Positions 43,013-59,126 of a stretch of DNA of 64,000 nucleotides are shown piece by piece. The stretch lies in the NCBI GenBank assembly GCA_029204225.1, contig CM055108.1, forward strand, positions 15,278,722 through 15,342,721. Direction: 5' to 3'. The notes below the pieces were generated by a model. That model made no database searches. It saw only the letters and a program-made list of their open reading frames with translations, and was not told the DNA's origin. Origin of the DNA: Diphasiastrum complanatum (taxonomy: Eukaryota > Streptophyta > Lycopodiopsida > Lycopodiales > Lycopodiaceae). The translations under genes were made by a program, and so were the position numbers. Numbering within the stretch: the first letter of the stretch is position 1; each line of letters begins with the position of its first letter.

Positions 43013-44126
43013 CTAATGTGGATCAAGCATTGATCTTGAGATAAGACCAAGATTAGATCTATGCTTTGAGAAGGCACTTTTGCAAAGTGGCTTTGTAAGA
43101 AGATTAGTAATACATAAAGATGTGTCGACATGTTCCAAGTTGATTTCACCTCCATTGAGCTTTTTCCTTACAAAATGGTGTGCCACTTCTATATGCTTGC
43201 TTCTTGCATGAAAAATAGGATTGTTTGTAAGAGCTTGGGCTGATATGTTGTCACACTTGATCAAGGGAAGATCATCCTCTTTGATGCACTTTAGCTCCAT
43301 GATTAACCTCTTGATCCAAAGCACCTCTTTAGTTGTTGTAGTGAGTGCTTTGTACTCGGCCTCACAAGACGATAGGGATATGGTATCTTGCTTCTTTGAA
43401 AGCCAAGACACAATATTGCCTCCAAGAAAGATAGTATATGCATTAATGGACTTTCGATCCATTTTATCACTTGCAAAATCGGAATCCGAATAGCCAACAA
43501 TGGTTAGATCTTCATTCTTGTACAATAAACCATAATCTTGAGTAGAAGATACATATCTTAGAACTCTTTTGGCCATCTTCCAATGTTGGATCTTAGGATC
43601 TTGCATAAATTGACTCAATTTGTGCACACAATAGCTCAAATCGGGTCTAGTGATAGTAAGCCAAATTAAGGAGCCTATAAGACTCCTATAAAGTGTGATG
43701 TCCTGGAAGGATCTTTCATCACCTTTAATAGGGTCTTTGGTTGCTCCATGGGAGTATCTATGCCTTTGCAATTTGCATATTGAATTTTCTCAACATAGAA
43801 AAGACATATCTAGATTGACAAATAAAAGCATACTCTTCATGAAAATCAATCTCAAGGCCTAAAATGCAATGGATCTTGTAGATCTTGCATTTTAAATTCT
43901 CCTCCTAATGCATCCTTAGTTTCTTGAACTAGCATCAAACAACTTCCACTAAGAATAATGTCATCTACATAGATTAGAAGAATGACATTATTACTACCAT
44001 CAAACTTTAAGTACATAGAAGGATCATAGTCACTAAGCACAAATCCTAATGAAAGTAGAAAGTTGATGAGTCTTGAATACCATGATCTAGGTGCTTGCTT
44101 CAAGCCATAAAGAATTCTAAATATCA
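43013..44126 (-). pseudogene. pol: Element E reverse transcriptase end and RNase H
   Basis: Minus strand: LYGLKQAPRSWYSRL and the catalytic LLIYVDDIILSG (44133-43852), a shift, then 43771-43013 with LIGSLIWLTITRPDLSYCVHK, RNase H SDSDFASDKMDRKS, CEAEYKALTTTTKEVLWIKR and the C-terminal NPIFHARSKHIEVAHHFV, ending PH-stop just before the polypurine tract. Very similar to element I (62521-63735). N-terminal RT, integrase and Gag are missing. Confidence 0.9.
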
Positions 44127-44732
44127 AACACACGTGTGGGACGCCCTACACATATACTTTTGATCTCCTAAGCCCAATAATACCATAAAGATCAAACTAG
44201 CATTGATTGACAATAGGAAAGCTGATCATACAAGAAATATTATTGTGTTACAAGCAAGATCTATCAACAAAACATGAAACTAAGAACAATAAATGCCTCA
44301 ACTCGACTAGAGAGAGAATATGAAAGTACAAACTCGAGTAGAGAGAGAGGGCACAAAGAGCTTAGTCTCCAAATTTGCATTACACACAAAAATCATCATC
44401 TTCTCAATGAGAGTACATCACATATATATAGATCCATGGACTCTCCTCCTACTTTGAGTTGAATTGGAGTTATGAATCCACCTCTCAAGCTATCTAGACT
44501 TATTCAAGCCACCTTAATATGTCTAATTGTGCCACCTAGTATTTTCATGCATTAAATGTGGCATGCAAAGTACAAATGGCAATTCCTATGGTAGCTTGAG
44601 TTTCTACTTCTACCTACCTTGAATCTTTTATTCTAAGATGAGTCTTTACTAAGCCAAAAGAGCTCAATTCATCTTTGGCATTTTTAGGACCCCTTCTTAC
44701 AACATTAGATAGATTTTTCCAATATTTCAACA
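44127..44732 (-). repeat. Element E 5' LTR, inner end truncated
   Basis: Near-identical to 42400-42994 in most blocks (for example GTGGGACGCCCTACACAT at 44135), with CACACGTGTG at 44129-44138. It ends TTTCAACA at 44732 against the D LTR. Confidence 0.85.
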
Positions 44733-45265
44733 ATTGATAAATCTGAGAAGGTTACATTTCAAGTGTGTGACCGACCCTAGTCTCCACGGCGCTGGCATGC
44801 CAAGGCGGGCGCCAAGACAACATTCCAGCAAGGGAGGCTGAGACTTGGTTGGAGCTTGCCCTGAGTCGCAACCCACACTCCCCTATAGTACTGGTGGGAT
44901 TCGCCACCTCCCCTCATACCAAGTGCTCTGCCCAGGCTGGTAAAGCACATTTTCTCTCTCTAAGATTTTATCTCTTTAGAAAGTCATTTTCTCTCTCTAG
45001 AGTTTATTGATCCCTAGTCTTCCTTTAATCATGCCTAGATCGTGTGAGGTGATTGCACATGGATCTGAGCTCTCTAGACTTCACTAGAACCGATCAAAGA
45101 TTTTCAGCCATAGGAACTTGGCGTCGGCTGGATTTTGATCACAGCGGCACCGGGAGCGGTGCCGGCGCCAATGGCGCCGAGAGCAGCAGGGGCGCTACTA
45201 GCACCGAGGACAATACTGGTGCTGGTGGCGCCGGAAGTAAGACTTGTAAAGGTAACTTTACAACA
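44733..45265 (-). repeat. Element D 5' LTR, part 2
   Basis: Continuation of the D LTR after element E; see 38875-39391 for the matching copy. It ends CTTTACAACA followed by the target duplication AAATC. Confidence 0.85.
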
Positions 45266-45623
45266 AAATCCCATCACATATTTATACATGTAGAGCTCGA
45301 ATCTGAGCATAATAGGGCTTCTATGTATTCATGATAACCTAACCCTAACATCTAACCTAAAGATTCACTTGATTCACCCTATTTAGGGTCAATGCCTCGA
45401 GATCCAAAAATAATGAGAAAATTGCTATTTTTAGCTCCTACTTTTTCTCTACCCTATCTATGCACTCTTTGGACATATCCCAAAGGTACCAATCCAAAGC
45501 TAGGTTAATGATTTGACTTAGAATAAGGTATCCTATGCTTTTGGCACGTGTGACATCCCACAACATGGCCTCAAAGTCATTTACAAGTGGTGATTGTGCA
45601 AACTAGCTTGTGTAAATTTAACA
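45266..45623 (-). repeat. 5' LTR of element C, part 2
   Basis: On the element strand it begins TGTTAAATTTACAC at 45623, then a CACACGTGCCAAAAGC-like block, AGGAGCTAAAAATAGC, GTTAGGGTTAGGTTAT and a TATAAATATG TATA-like word near 45275, and stops at the element D junction. It completes the LTR begun at 32669-32993. Confidence 0.85.
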
Positions 45624-50238
<4,615 letters not shown>

Positions 50239-50904
50239 TGTGAGAAATTGCCAAAAATTGGCAAATCTAGCGTGATCAAAACCATGTAAAATGTACACAT
50301 GTGTGAGGCCATGGAACCACGTGGAAACACACACTAGGATAAGTTATATCAAGTCTAAAATGTGGATCAAGTCAATTTGGTAGTGATTCCTACTTTAAAG
50401 GACCTACAACTTAGATTTAAGGAGGAAAATTGATCTACTAGCCACCTACTTGGCATGACTCTAGGAATAAGGCTAGGTTGGCAAATTAGGGCTGGAAAGC
50501 CAAGTTAAGTTCCTTATTGAAGATTCACCTAACTTTACAAAGGAAGAGGCTTTTTTATGTAGAACACTCTCCATAGTGAGATCTTAGAATATTTTTGAGA
50601 GCTCATTGGCAAGACTCAAGTTTCGACTCTATGTACTTGTTGTTTTTTGGATCCAAGCAAGATCAAAGTCAATTGTACTTTGTTTTCAATCTAAAGGCCG
50701 TACCATATAGTATTCCACATGTGTGGGATGTACTTTGTGTTTTATTAACGATTAAAGATTGCTCTTGATTGATAGATGCTAATTTGTTGATCTAGATCTC
50801 AAAATCTAGTGTCTAGTTTGCATTGTTTTTATGATCAATCAATCAATCACTCTTGTGAGGCATTAAATGCACTCATTCAAGGTCCAAAGCACTGTACTTT
50901 CACA
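50239..50904 (+). repeat. LTR G (666 bp), 5' LTR of a lost copia element
   Basis: TGTGAGAAATTGCC...CTGTACTTTCACA, similar at both ends to the element B LTR. CCACATGTGTGG palindrome at 50714-50725. Followed by primer-binding site TGGTATCAGAGTG (50905-50917) and about 70 bp of leader, then unrelated sequence, so the body is deleted. Confidence 0.85.
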
Positions 50905-50917
50905 TGGTATCAGAGTG
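50905..50917 (+). other. Primer-binding site after LTR G
   Basis: TGGTATCAGAGTG, differing from the usual site only at the last two bases. Confidence 0.85.
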
Positions 50918-51171
50918 AGGTACAAGAGTTAATCATTAATTGATAGAAAGTGTGCAATTGTGCAAATTCAAAATTCCAATAAAATTCTGGTAACGAACTG
51001 ATAGGAGTCCCTCAAACGATTCGCGAACATTTTGCAAAACTGTTCTAATCACAAATAATTTTTGTTCGAGAAGAATTCACGATCTAGTCAAGCTCTGCAA
51101 TGAAATGAAACAAACGAAATGAACAAAACTAGATGAGCCAGAATTGGGTGTAAAAAATCATAGTTCAACCT

Positions 51172-51850
51172 TGTTGGCCTCCTAGCTCTCTGGCACATAT
51201 CACATTTCTTCAAGCATTCATCTGCATCCTTATGTATTGTTGGCCACCAGCATCCTGATTACAGAATCTTCCGAATTGTAATGTCAGATGCAAAATGTCT
51301 ACCACCCATGTCTTCATGTGAAATTGAAATAATTTGGGTGGCCTTATGTGGAAGAATACACCTTCGAAGAATACTATCTGGTCTTCTTCGTTATAATTGG
51401 CCAACAATCAGCTGATAAGGTCTCGCTTTTACTACTTGTTTTCGCTGTTCCACCTTGGGTAGAGATTTGTCCGGTTGGCCCCTCATTAAATATTCAACTA
51501 TATCTGTGGCCCATTCAGGTATAGTGTCAATTTAAAACAAGGTAGCGTCAGGTAGCTCATCATCAGGTAGGGCTGCAGTCTCCTTTCCCTTGATTTGCGA
51601 CACATGGACTGCCATATAATGCTACTTTCCCTTGCGAACTACTATCTGAAAATCAAACTTCAACAACATAAGTAACCAACGAGCGATTCTCCCTGTGTTG
51701 CAAGTTTTATTAACAATATAAAACAAGGGTTGATGGTCCGTATAAGAAGCAAAAAGTGTGGCCATCAAATAATGTCAAAATTTCTTAACCGCGTAAATCA
51801 TAGCCAGTGCCTCTCATTCTGTTGTCGAATAATTTATCTTTGAAGCTAGA
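51172..51850 (-). pseudogene. Gypsy RNase H and integrase zinc-finger remnant
   Basis: Minus strand, from about 51850 down: MATLFASYTDHQPLFYIVN and ARWLLMLLKFDFQIVVRKG (RNase H end), acidic spacer, then CWWPTIHKDADECLKKCDMC, the second half of the HHCC integrase zinc finger with CQRARRP. Several stops and shifts. RNase H before integrase is the Ty3/gypsy order. It may belong to a different family than J, and lies just outside element H. Confidence 0.75.
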
Positions 51851-52060
51851 TGATCTTAAAATGTCAAAATTGGGTCGGCCATAGCCTCAGATTGTGAAAA
51901 AATGCATTTATGATAGTACCCCTCTTGGGCGAAGGTTCATCTTTTGCCAGCCCTGGAAAACGTTTGCCTGATAGGTTCAAATCCCCGGAAATCTTCGCCG
52001 AGATTTTTATAGCCTATTTTCACAGTACTGTACATGCCTGAAATTTTTGTTCACAACTGA
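51851..52060. other. Left flank of element H
   Basis: 210 bp with nothing recognised, ending in the target duplication ACTGA (52056-52060). Confidence 0.4.
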
Positions 52061-52819
52061 TGTTGTATCTTTGGCATCCACTCCGACTATGGCTCCAACT
52101 AGTACGAGTTATGGCTTCTCCCAACTAACCCTCACTAAGGCTATTTCGAGCTAGCATGGATATGGACACAAGAAGATAGTCAGGAGCATGGTGGTGAGTA
52201 TTCTGATGGGTAAGATCCACTCTTCTCTCATTTCTCTACTTAGGAACTGACTCAAATGACAGCTTAACCTAAAAGATAAAACCCTAAACTAAATCTCATC
52301 CTCTAAGGCTTACCCTACTAGAGAATGGAGGGCCTAGATTAATTTAACATGTTTTCAGATGAATAATATACAATACAATGTGAAGTAACACAGTACATGA
52401 AACCACACAAGGGAGACCACTCAGAGAGAAAGATAGGAATGTATCGCAAATGAGGTTCTATTCGAAAATAGACTCTTCCACTCCTATTTATACTTGGAGT
52501 GGTGGTCACTTACAGAAATGCACTGTGGGACAAGTAAGCCACATAGACTAACTTAACTTTGAATCACACTGGTGCCATGGGACAAACCCCCAATGGACCT
52601 TTGTGACCAACTTTTACATAACTTGAAATAATTGGAAACTACATATCTATGTGCAGTGCCCATGGCAGTTTAAACTTAGAACTGGATATCTTAAGCCATT
52701 ACGGATAAAGTAAAAGCCTAAACTTGATGGGCAAGTTCTACGTTTAAATCATATCCTGCTTGTATTATTAAAGATGTTAAGTAGAATGGCTAGAATATTC
52801 CTTGGAATATCAGCCTACA
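52061..52819 (-). repeat. Element H 3' LTR (759 bp)
   Basis: Matches 59127-59857 along its length. Differences include an extra block near 52580 (GGGACAAACCCC). Confidence 0.93.
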
Positions 52820-52830
52820 TTATCCCTTCC
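52820..52830 (-). other. Polypurine tract of element H
   Basis: GGAAGGGATAA on the element strand before the 3' LTR. Just beyond it, ACTTGGCG (52838-52845) and CGCCAAGT (52852-52859) form a perfect small hairpin. Confidence 0.75.
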
Positions 52831-52869
52831 GTTAAGAACTTGGCGGTCCCACGCCAAGTGCAATGTTAA

Positions 52870-53359
52870 TGTGGAAAAAGTACAAAAAGGACCAAGAGTG
52901 GATCCTAATCTGATCCTCAAGAGGGATTGGTTGTCAGATTACTTGATCTATCAATCTACTTCAGATTAAGATCAATCTAGATCAATTCTAGATTGATCTA
53001 TATGGAGATCTATTTTCCTTCTATATGGAGATCTACTTGGAAATCTTCTAGAACTCAAAATTTGCCTACTTCAGCTTATTCCACACGTGTGAGCTGTCCT
53101 CTACACATGGGATATGACACCTAACCAAAGGATGTGGCTCATGCAATCAATAGATTGATGCCATGTGTCATATGTCTAGAAAACTAGTTTTTGGCCTTTT
53201 TAGCCACTAGAACTTGAATTAAATCATATGTACATCCTATACGATTATGGTACATGACAAGTACACTAGTTTCACACGTGGGAACAGGCTCCACACATGT
53301 GTGTTTATCTATATACCAGATTTTTGGCCTCTACCAAGCTTATTTTTGCATTTTTCACA
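52870..53359 (-). repeat. Solo LTR of the element A family, internally deleted
   Basis: TGTGGAAAAAGTAC...GCATTTTTCACA is the reverse complement of the element A LTR ends. At 490 bp it lacks about 330 bp of the middle, joining ...AGATTGATCTA to ...TATGGAGATCT. Flanks GTTAA and ATTAA agree at four of five bases, a likely decayed target duplication. Confidence 0.85.
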
Positions 53360-53599
53360 ATTAAGACTCCGCTCCTTATGGTGCTGGAGGAGTCAAAGTT
53401 GGTGCAGCTTGTAGATGTGGAACTTTTTGTAAAGTGCTGCTCCGTAGGAGATGAAGCTTTGAAGAAGTACGAGCATCTCCAGAAGATTTGGATTGAATCA
53501 GATTGGAGTTGGCTCGTTGATGACTTGCTTTTAATTGCTCACGCAAATGATTCAACAAATGATGTACACGAGCTTAGTATTTCTTGAGACATGATGTGA

Positions 53600-54299
53600 A
53601 TGCCACACAAGGGGTTACTGAACGACAGTGAGATGAAGATGGAGTGGGTGTGATAGGGGGTGTTGTAATCTCAGAAGTGGTGAATGTGAATAGATGGAAG
53701 GGGCTGGATGGATCAAAATTCCTTTGCTCATTACTGTCTTTTGAAAGCACTTTTGCCAGCAGAAGTTTTCCATTTGACATTTCTTGTAGCTGTTTGATTT
53801 TTTTTTTTTTTTGGACTTACATGGCTCATAATCGTTGTTGGAGACCTCTAACATCCTTGAGTTCGTTGCTTCAAATGCCAAAGTATATCAATGGTATGTT
53901 GTAGATGGCATACATTTGACTGTTTCACGAACACAAAGGTACTGTAGTTGATAAACTATTGATACTTTGTTGACAAAGATCTCCTCTTTTGACGTTGTTG
54001 TGCCACTGCAACTTCTTTGAGCTCTTTGCACATTTTGAGAGCTCTTTGATTTGTAGCAATTGTATCTAGAGACTTGTATGACTTTTCAATATTCACATAC
54101 CATTCCTTTGCGTCGCCAAGTAGGATCATGGGGAATAGTCTGAGCTTTTCAGCTTCAGAAGTATCACCGTAGAATGTACAAGTGTTTTCAAAGTCTTGAA
54201 GAAATCGTATAGGGTTGGTTTCCCCATCAGATTTGGTGAATCACTTCGTGGAATTCTCCTGTCAACTTTGGGAGGAGGCTGATGTGACTTCCCACTCAT
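53600..54299 (-). pseudogene. gag: Element H Gag remnant
   Basis: Minus strand from ATG 54299 (MSGKSHQPPPKVDRRIPR); after a shift FLQDFENTCTFYGDTSEAEK, MILLGDAKEWYVNIEK, then a helical stretch ALKMCKELKEVAVAQQRQ. The same blocks as J Gag (17198), confirming a related Ty3/gypsy family. The rest is broken, ending in a Ser/Pro/His-rich tail. Confidence 0.75.
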
Positions 54300-55630
54300 G
54301 GTGCTCTTGCAGAAAATTAATACTTAGGTGATGGATGGTGGATGATGAGTGTGATATCCTACTCTTGCTTATCTATGGCTCCCTACCAGGTTATATCCAA
54401 GGCAATCCCTACTGAATATACCTAAGGCTTCTCCCAACTAGACGAGGTAGGAATATGTGACCAAGATGTTGATGGTAATTGTGAATACGTACAGGCCTAA
54501 GTATAAATATATCTCACTGGTTCACGTTTGGCGGTGACAGATCTCATTTTCATGCTTGGATTGATGATGCTAAGTTTCCAAGTTTTGATCTTTCGAGAGG
54601 TACTGGGGTATGACTCTGCTAGTTTTAGCTCTGGAGAATTCTCACACAAGTGAAGATGTTGACACAAAGGCCAAGCTTGCCAAAATGAGTACCGTGCGAG
54701 TACTATTTGAGGAAAGATCAAAAATTTGTATCGTTAGATAATTTGGAGGAGGTTGCTATGTTTCTCTCACCTTCTTTGGACTTTCCTGATATTTCTAGAG
54801 CCTCTGGTCCTTAGGGCAAAAGTACCTCCAACCTATTCACACAGGCCAATTTTGATCATTTTAAGGGGGCCTTTTTCGAATTCTTGATCAAGATATGTAA
54901 GTAGAGTATTCGCACATGTGTTAAAGTTTTCGCTAGGAATCGTTTAGAGATGTTTTACCTCTATGCGAATACTTACCATGATGAAATATGCAAAAATAGC
55001 CATTTTTGCTCTGTATCTTACCATTGGTGATAACATAGAATCTCATAATAGTTTCGAGTTATTCCAATGAAATCTGATCCTGATTTGACATGTTTGGCAT
55101 TGTTGACATGTCACTATCATTTGTGTCACTAGAGTCTCCCGTTCTCATATTACCACTTGAGGGTGGCAGTACCTAGACAGGCCTCTTCATCGGCGGTCTT
55201 GAGATTTGAAGACAATGGATTGATCCCCACCGGTCAGTAGTAACTCAGCATACAAAACTTTCACTCAAAAAACTCAATGTTTGTTAGCGTGAGATTATGA
55301 TAGGCCAGTTGCTCCTTGCCATCTGAACGTTCTTAACATACCATTGAAGTCCTTACAAGAAAAGCAGTTGTGTCAAGCAAACTTGTTACAAAACAAGTGC
55401 TCTCTATGTCGAGAATTTGTGTGAAAAACGTACTCGCCCACTAATAAAAGTTATCGAGTTTGATCAAGAGAGACCCAAAATGTGGTGGGCGAGTAGCTTA
55501 TGTCACTAGTTTGGACGAATTTAGGTTTTTCTTTTTTTCTTTCTTTATTTATTTATTTATTTTTATGTCGTATCGTTTGGTCTCAGGTAGATCAGCTTAC
55601 CACACATCGATTTTTCGAAAGGTTGATGGA
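54300..55630 (-). other. Element H leader, part near gag
   Basis: No ORF. 54350-54480 contains TATGGCTCCC...GGCTTCTCCCAACTAG, resembling the end of the H LTR (52085-52130), so a piece of LTR-like sequence lies just upstream of gag. GTACTCGCACA-like words appear from about 55430. Confidence 0.45.
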
Positions 55631-57660
55631 CTCGCACAAGGTTGAACAGTTCGCAAAAGAAGTAGAAATGACTCGCATAGGGGAACAATTTAAAATGACT
55701 CGCCCAGACTTGGAAGATGACTTGTACCAGAATATGACTCACACAAACCTGTACCCGTGGAGCTAGAACCCATGGGAATGACTTGCACAGGAAGTACTCG
55801 CACACGACTCGGGGTGAAAAATGACTCGTACGCAGGAACTTACTCGCACACTATGAAAATGACTCACCCACAAGATGACTCACACAAGAAGCTCAGTACC
55901 CGCACAAGCTAAAATGACTCGTATAAGACGTTCAGTACCCGCACAGGCTAAAATGACTCGCATAAAAAGGTCGGTACCCGCACAGGCCAAAATGACTCGC
56001 ATAAAAAGGTCAGTACCCGCACAGGCCAAAATGACTCGTAAGAAGATCAGTACCCGCACAAGCTAAAATGACTTGCGCAACAAGGTCGGTACCCGCACAG
56101 GCAAAAATGACTAGCATAAGAAGCTCAGTACCTGCACAAGCTAAAATGACTTGCATAAGAAGCTCAGTACCCGCACAAGCTAAAATGACTTGCATAAGAA
56201 GCTCAATTATCGCACAAGCTAAATTGTACAACAAGGTCGGTACCCGCATAGGCAAAAATGGCTTGCATAAGAAGGAAGCTCAGTACCCACACAAGCTAAA
56301 ATGACCTGCATAAAAGTTTAGTACCCGCACATGCTAATATGACTTGCATAAAAAGCTCAGTACCCGCACATGCTAAAATGACTTGCATAAGAAGCTCAGT
56401 ACCCGCACAGGCTAAAATGACTCATACAGGTCAAAAGGATTCCCAAAAGAACTAGAGATGACTCGCACACGTGAACAAAATGACTCGTACAACCTGGAAA
56501 TGACTCGCACAGGTTTGAAAGGTTTTCGAAAGAACTATAGAAATGACTCACGGAAGGGAACATACTACTTGCACAGGCGTGTATACTACGAAAAATGACT
56601 CGTATAAGAAGGTCGGTACCCGCACAAGCAAAAATGACTCGTATAATTCAAAAGTTGACTCGCACACCTCAAAAATGACTCGCACAACTCAAAAATGACT
56701 TGCACATCTCTGAGGGTTTATGCACTTGCACAACATATAGTAAGCACTTGCACACCTGAACTGAAGATTTACGAACTCGCACACCTGCTTCGTGACTTAG
56801 GAACAGATGGAGAAATGTCAAAGAAGGGTGAAAAACGGATTCACTAGCTGAAAAATCAAGAAGAAGTCAATCTACTCGCACAGGGTGAACGATGCAAAAA
56901 ACAAGTCAAATGACTCGCACAAATCTGAATGATGTAGAAAAAAAATCAAAATGATTTGCACAAATTGCAAAAAATAGCTTGAAATGACTCGCACACCTGA
57001 AACCGTGGAGCTAGAAATAATGAGTACTTTACCTCATTGGGGTGGCCAAAAATCGAATTATTTTTTTTTGAATTTCTCACCTGAAGTGCTGCAACGAGTA
57101 TTCGCACATGAGAACTTACTACTCGCACACCGTGAAAAATAACAAGGTTGAAAAAATGACTCGCACAGACTTGGAAATAACTTGCACAGGTTTGAAAGGT
57201 TCTCAAAATAACTAGAAAATGACTCGCACAGGGGAACAAAATGACTCGTACAAACCTAAAAATGACTCGCAAAGGTTTTGAAAGGTCCCCAAAAGAACTA
57301 GAAAATGACTCGCACAGAGGAGCAGAATGACTCGCATAATTCAAAAAATATGTCAAAATGACTCGCACAGATCTGAATAATGCAAAAAAAAAAAAGTCTA
57401 AATGACTCGCACACCTCAAGAATGACTCACACAGGTCAGAAGGGGGTGAAAACCATCTCAAAATTCAATCTCGTGGTAGTTTGCCTTACAAGAGTATTCG
57501 CACATCGCTCAATGTGTTCGATTATTACCACCTGAAGTCCAAAATTGGTTGTGCGAATAGCTTACTCTTTGCGGTGGCTGGAAATCGAAGTTTCTTGAAT
57601 TTCTCACCTTGAGGCACTCAATGAGTACTCGCACAGAGGTCTAGAGTGTAGATCAACTCA
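55631..57660. repeat. ACTCGCAC repeat array in the element H leader
   Basis: A dense series of ATGACTCGCAC(A) words, several dozen in 2 kb. The core at about 55868-56440 is a tandem repeat of 39 bp (variants of AAAATGACTCGCATAAGAA + GCTCAGTACCCGCACAGGC). Outside the core the ATGACTCGCACA word remains but spacing is irregular. Each unit holds TGACTC, the core of plant GCN4/bZIP-type sites. ORFs through it (PAQAKMTRI repeats) are artefacts of the 39-bp period being a multiple of three. Confidence 0.9.
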
Positions 57661-59113
57661 CAATAAGTTGATTTTGCTTTGTGCGAATCACATTAGTGCA
57701 AAAATGGTCAAGTTGGTTAAAACTTGCCAGAAACTGTCAAAAATGACTCGCACAGCCGTATTTTGGAGGGAAAGCACCTTTTTCACCGCGCATAAAAGAT
57801 TGATGGCCAAAAACTAATTATGGTACCTATCTTTTGTTATCCCTAATTCTCGTAACGGTACTCTCACCTACCTCAAGATATTGTCTTTTACTTTTCATCA
57901 AATTTCGTCATGTGCACTGGTGTTGTTTTCTTAGCATTTCGGTTAATTCTGCACTATTGTTGCTATGTCCATTCTTGCGAAATACTATGCTCCTTTGAAA
58001 ATTTCTCTTCTGGGATTCTTCTCGCCCCTCGCCCTACAACCATTGTTGGTTGGACAAGTACGTGAAAAGCAGATGGGGCGCGTTTGTGGGTTGGGCGAGT
58101 AGGGTAAACCTGCTGCGCGAGTGGGAATGCTGGAATGAGCGAGATTCAGCTGTGCGAGAATGATCAGAATCAGTTGTACAAGAGGAAAGCATGCCTTGCA
58201 GATGTGCGTTCCTGAAAAATGTGCAAGTCCAGTTTCAGAGTTGTAGGAAGACGTGCCTTGCAGATTGGAGGTTGGCTTGTTGGCTGGGTGAGTGCGTGAA
58301 AAACAGATGGGGCACGTTTTGTTGGCTGGGCAAGTAGTGTACTTAGAAATATGCGCCAGAGGTTGCTCTAGAAGCATGGAAAAACCGACTGTGAATTCAG
58401 GACTTCAGCTCTTGGATGTGCGATAGTTGGTGATAGTTGACAAGCACCATGAGCAAAGAGCATGAACCATGAGCAAAGAGCATGCAGGAGCGGATACTGG
58501 TGCGCTGCGCCAGACAGGACTTGTGTTGAGACCTGATATATGGAATTTTTCCATCTTCACACAAGAACAATTTGTTGAGAGCAAATCGAACTGCTGTATA
58601 CAACGGGAATGATAAGCTAGTCCTCCCCTGCATAACTCATTCCTAAAACATTGGCCTCATTGTGTGGCTAAAAAACATTTCTTATTGTGCCTTCCCATAA
58701 AGTTCCTATATTAGGATCCAAAGATAAAACTCAGAACGCTCCTCTGCTGCATTCGTTGTTACAAAGAGTTGCCGTGCTTGCTATGATTAAATCTGACAGT
58801 TTTGAAAACCATAAAAGGTGTTGTGAAACCAAGTATTCGTACAGGCCTGGATGATCAAACCTGGTTCTGAGTATTGTTCCTGAGCAAAAGAGCACCATGT
58901 AGATCTGCTACACGAGTGGGCTGGTGCAAAAAAACAAAAAAAACAAAAAACACTTTACATGTCAAAAAATCAGACCGTAGTGAAAGGCTGAGAACAAGCA
59001 AAACAACACCAACAAAAGACATAAATATTAGTTTAAAACACTACAAAACAGAACGTTTTTTACTACAAAAGCAAGAAATCAAGCAAAAAGCATCAGAAAG
59101 AGCAAAAAGAGCA
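57661..59113 (-). other. Element H leader, primer-site side
   Basis: No ORF. TGCGAGT-type words occur here in the opposite orientation (58075-58165). A block of about 60 bp, (GTTGG..TGG..AAGTACGTGAAAA...GATGGGG), is duplicated at 58044-58105 and 58278-58340, and an 18-bp word CCATGAGCAAAGAGCATG is repeated in tandem at 58447-58484. Confidence 0.5.
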
Positions 59114-59126
59114 GCAACAGCGCCAA
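59114..59126 (-). other. Primer-binding site of element H
   Basis: On the element strand TTGGCGCTGTTGC follows the LTR end directly; similar to the TGGCGCCGTTGC type common in plant gypsy elements. Confidence 0.7.

Larger units (their letters stand above)
42396..44732 (-). mobile_element. Element E: copia remnant inside the D LTR
   Basis: Two minus-oriented LTR copies (42396-42994 and 44127-44732) around a pol fragment. The upper LTR is the 5' LTR; its inner end and everything from the primer site to the RT palm are deleted, joining LTR and RT at about 44127 within CACACG. No clear target duplication: ...TTTTA and ATTGA flank it, although the D LTR copy at 38875 shows the site was ...CACTTT/ATTGA. 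Confidence 0.8.
32994..45265 (-). mobile_element. Element D: non-coding LTR element (minus), itself host to A and E
   Basis: Flanked by a perfect AAATC duplication (32989-32993 and 45266-45270). Its 3' LTR is 32994-33608 plus 38875-39391, its 5' LTR 41702-42395 plus 44733-45265; each LTR is interrupted by a later insertion (A and E). On the element strand LTRs run TGTTGTAAAGTT...GCGCTACA. A polypurine tract (39392-39406) and a primer site (41687-41699) are in the right places for minus polarity. The 2.3-kb interior has no Gag or Pol. Without nested DNA it is about 4.7 kb, a LARD-like non-autonomous element. Confidence 0.85.

Noticed and set aside
52820-53360. Reading the LTR at 52061-52819 as an independent solo LTR
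   Set aside because: Its own flanks (ACTGA / TTATC) do not match, whereas ACTGA matches the far side of 59857, so it is the 3' LTR of element H.
55875-56304. ORFs encoding PAQAKMTRI-type peptide repeats on both strands
   Set aside because: They arise because the 39-bp unit is a multiple of three and lacks stops; no start context or homologue, and similar ORFs occur on the other strand.
55868-56440. Regular short repeats that could suggest a CRISPR array
   Set aside because: The repeats are head-to-tail 39-bp units without unique spacers, inside a plant LTR element. It is a tandem repeat.
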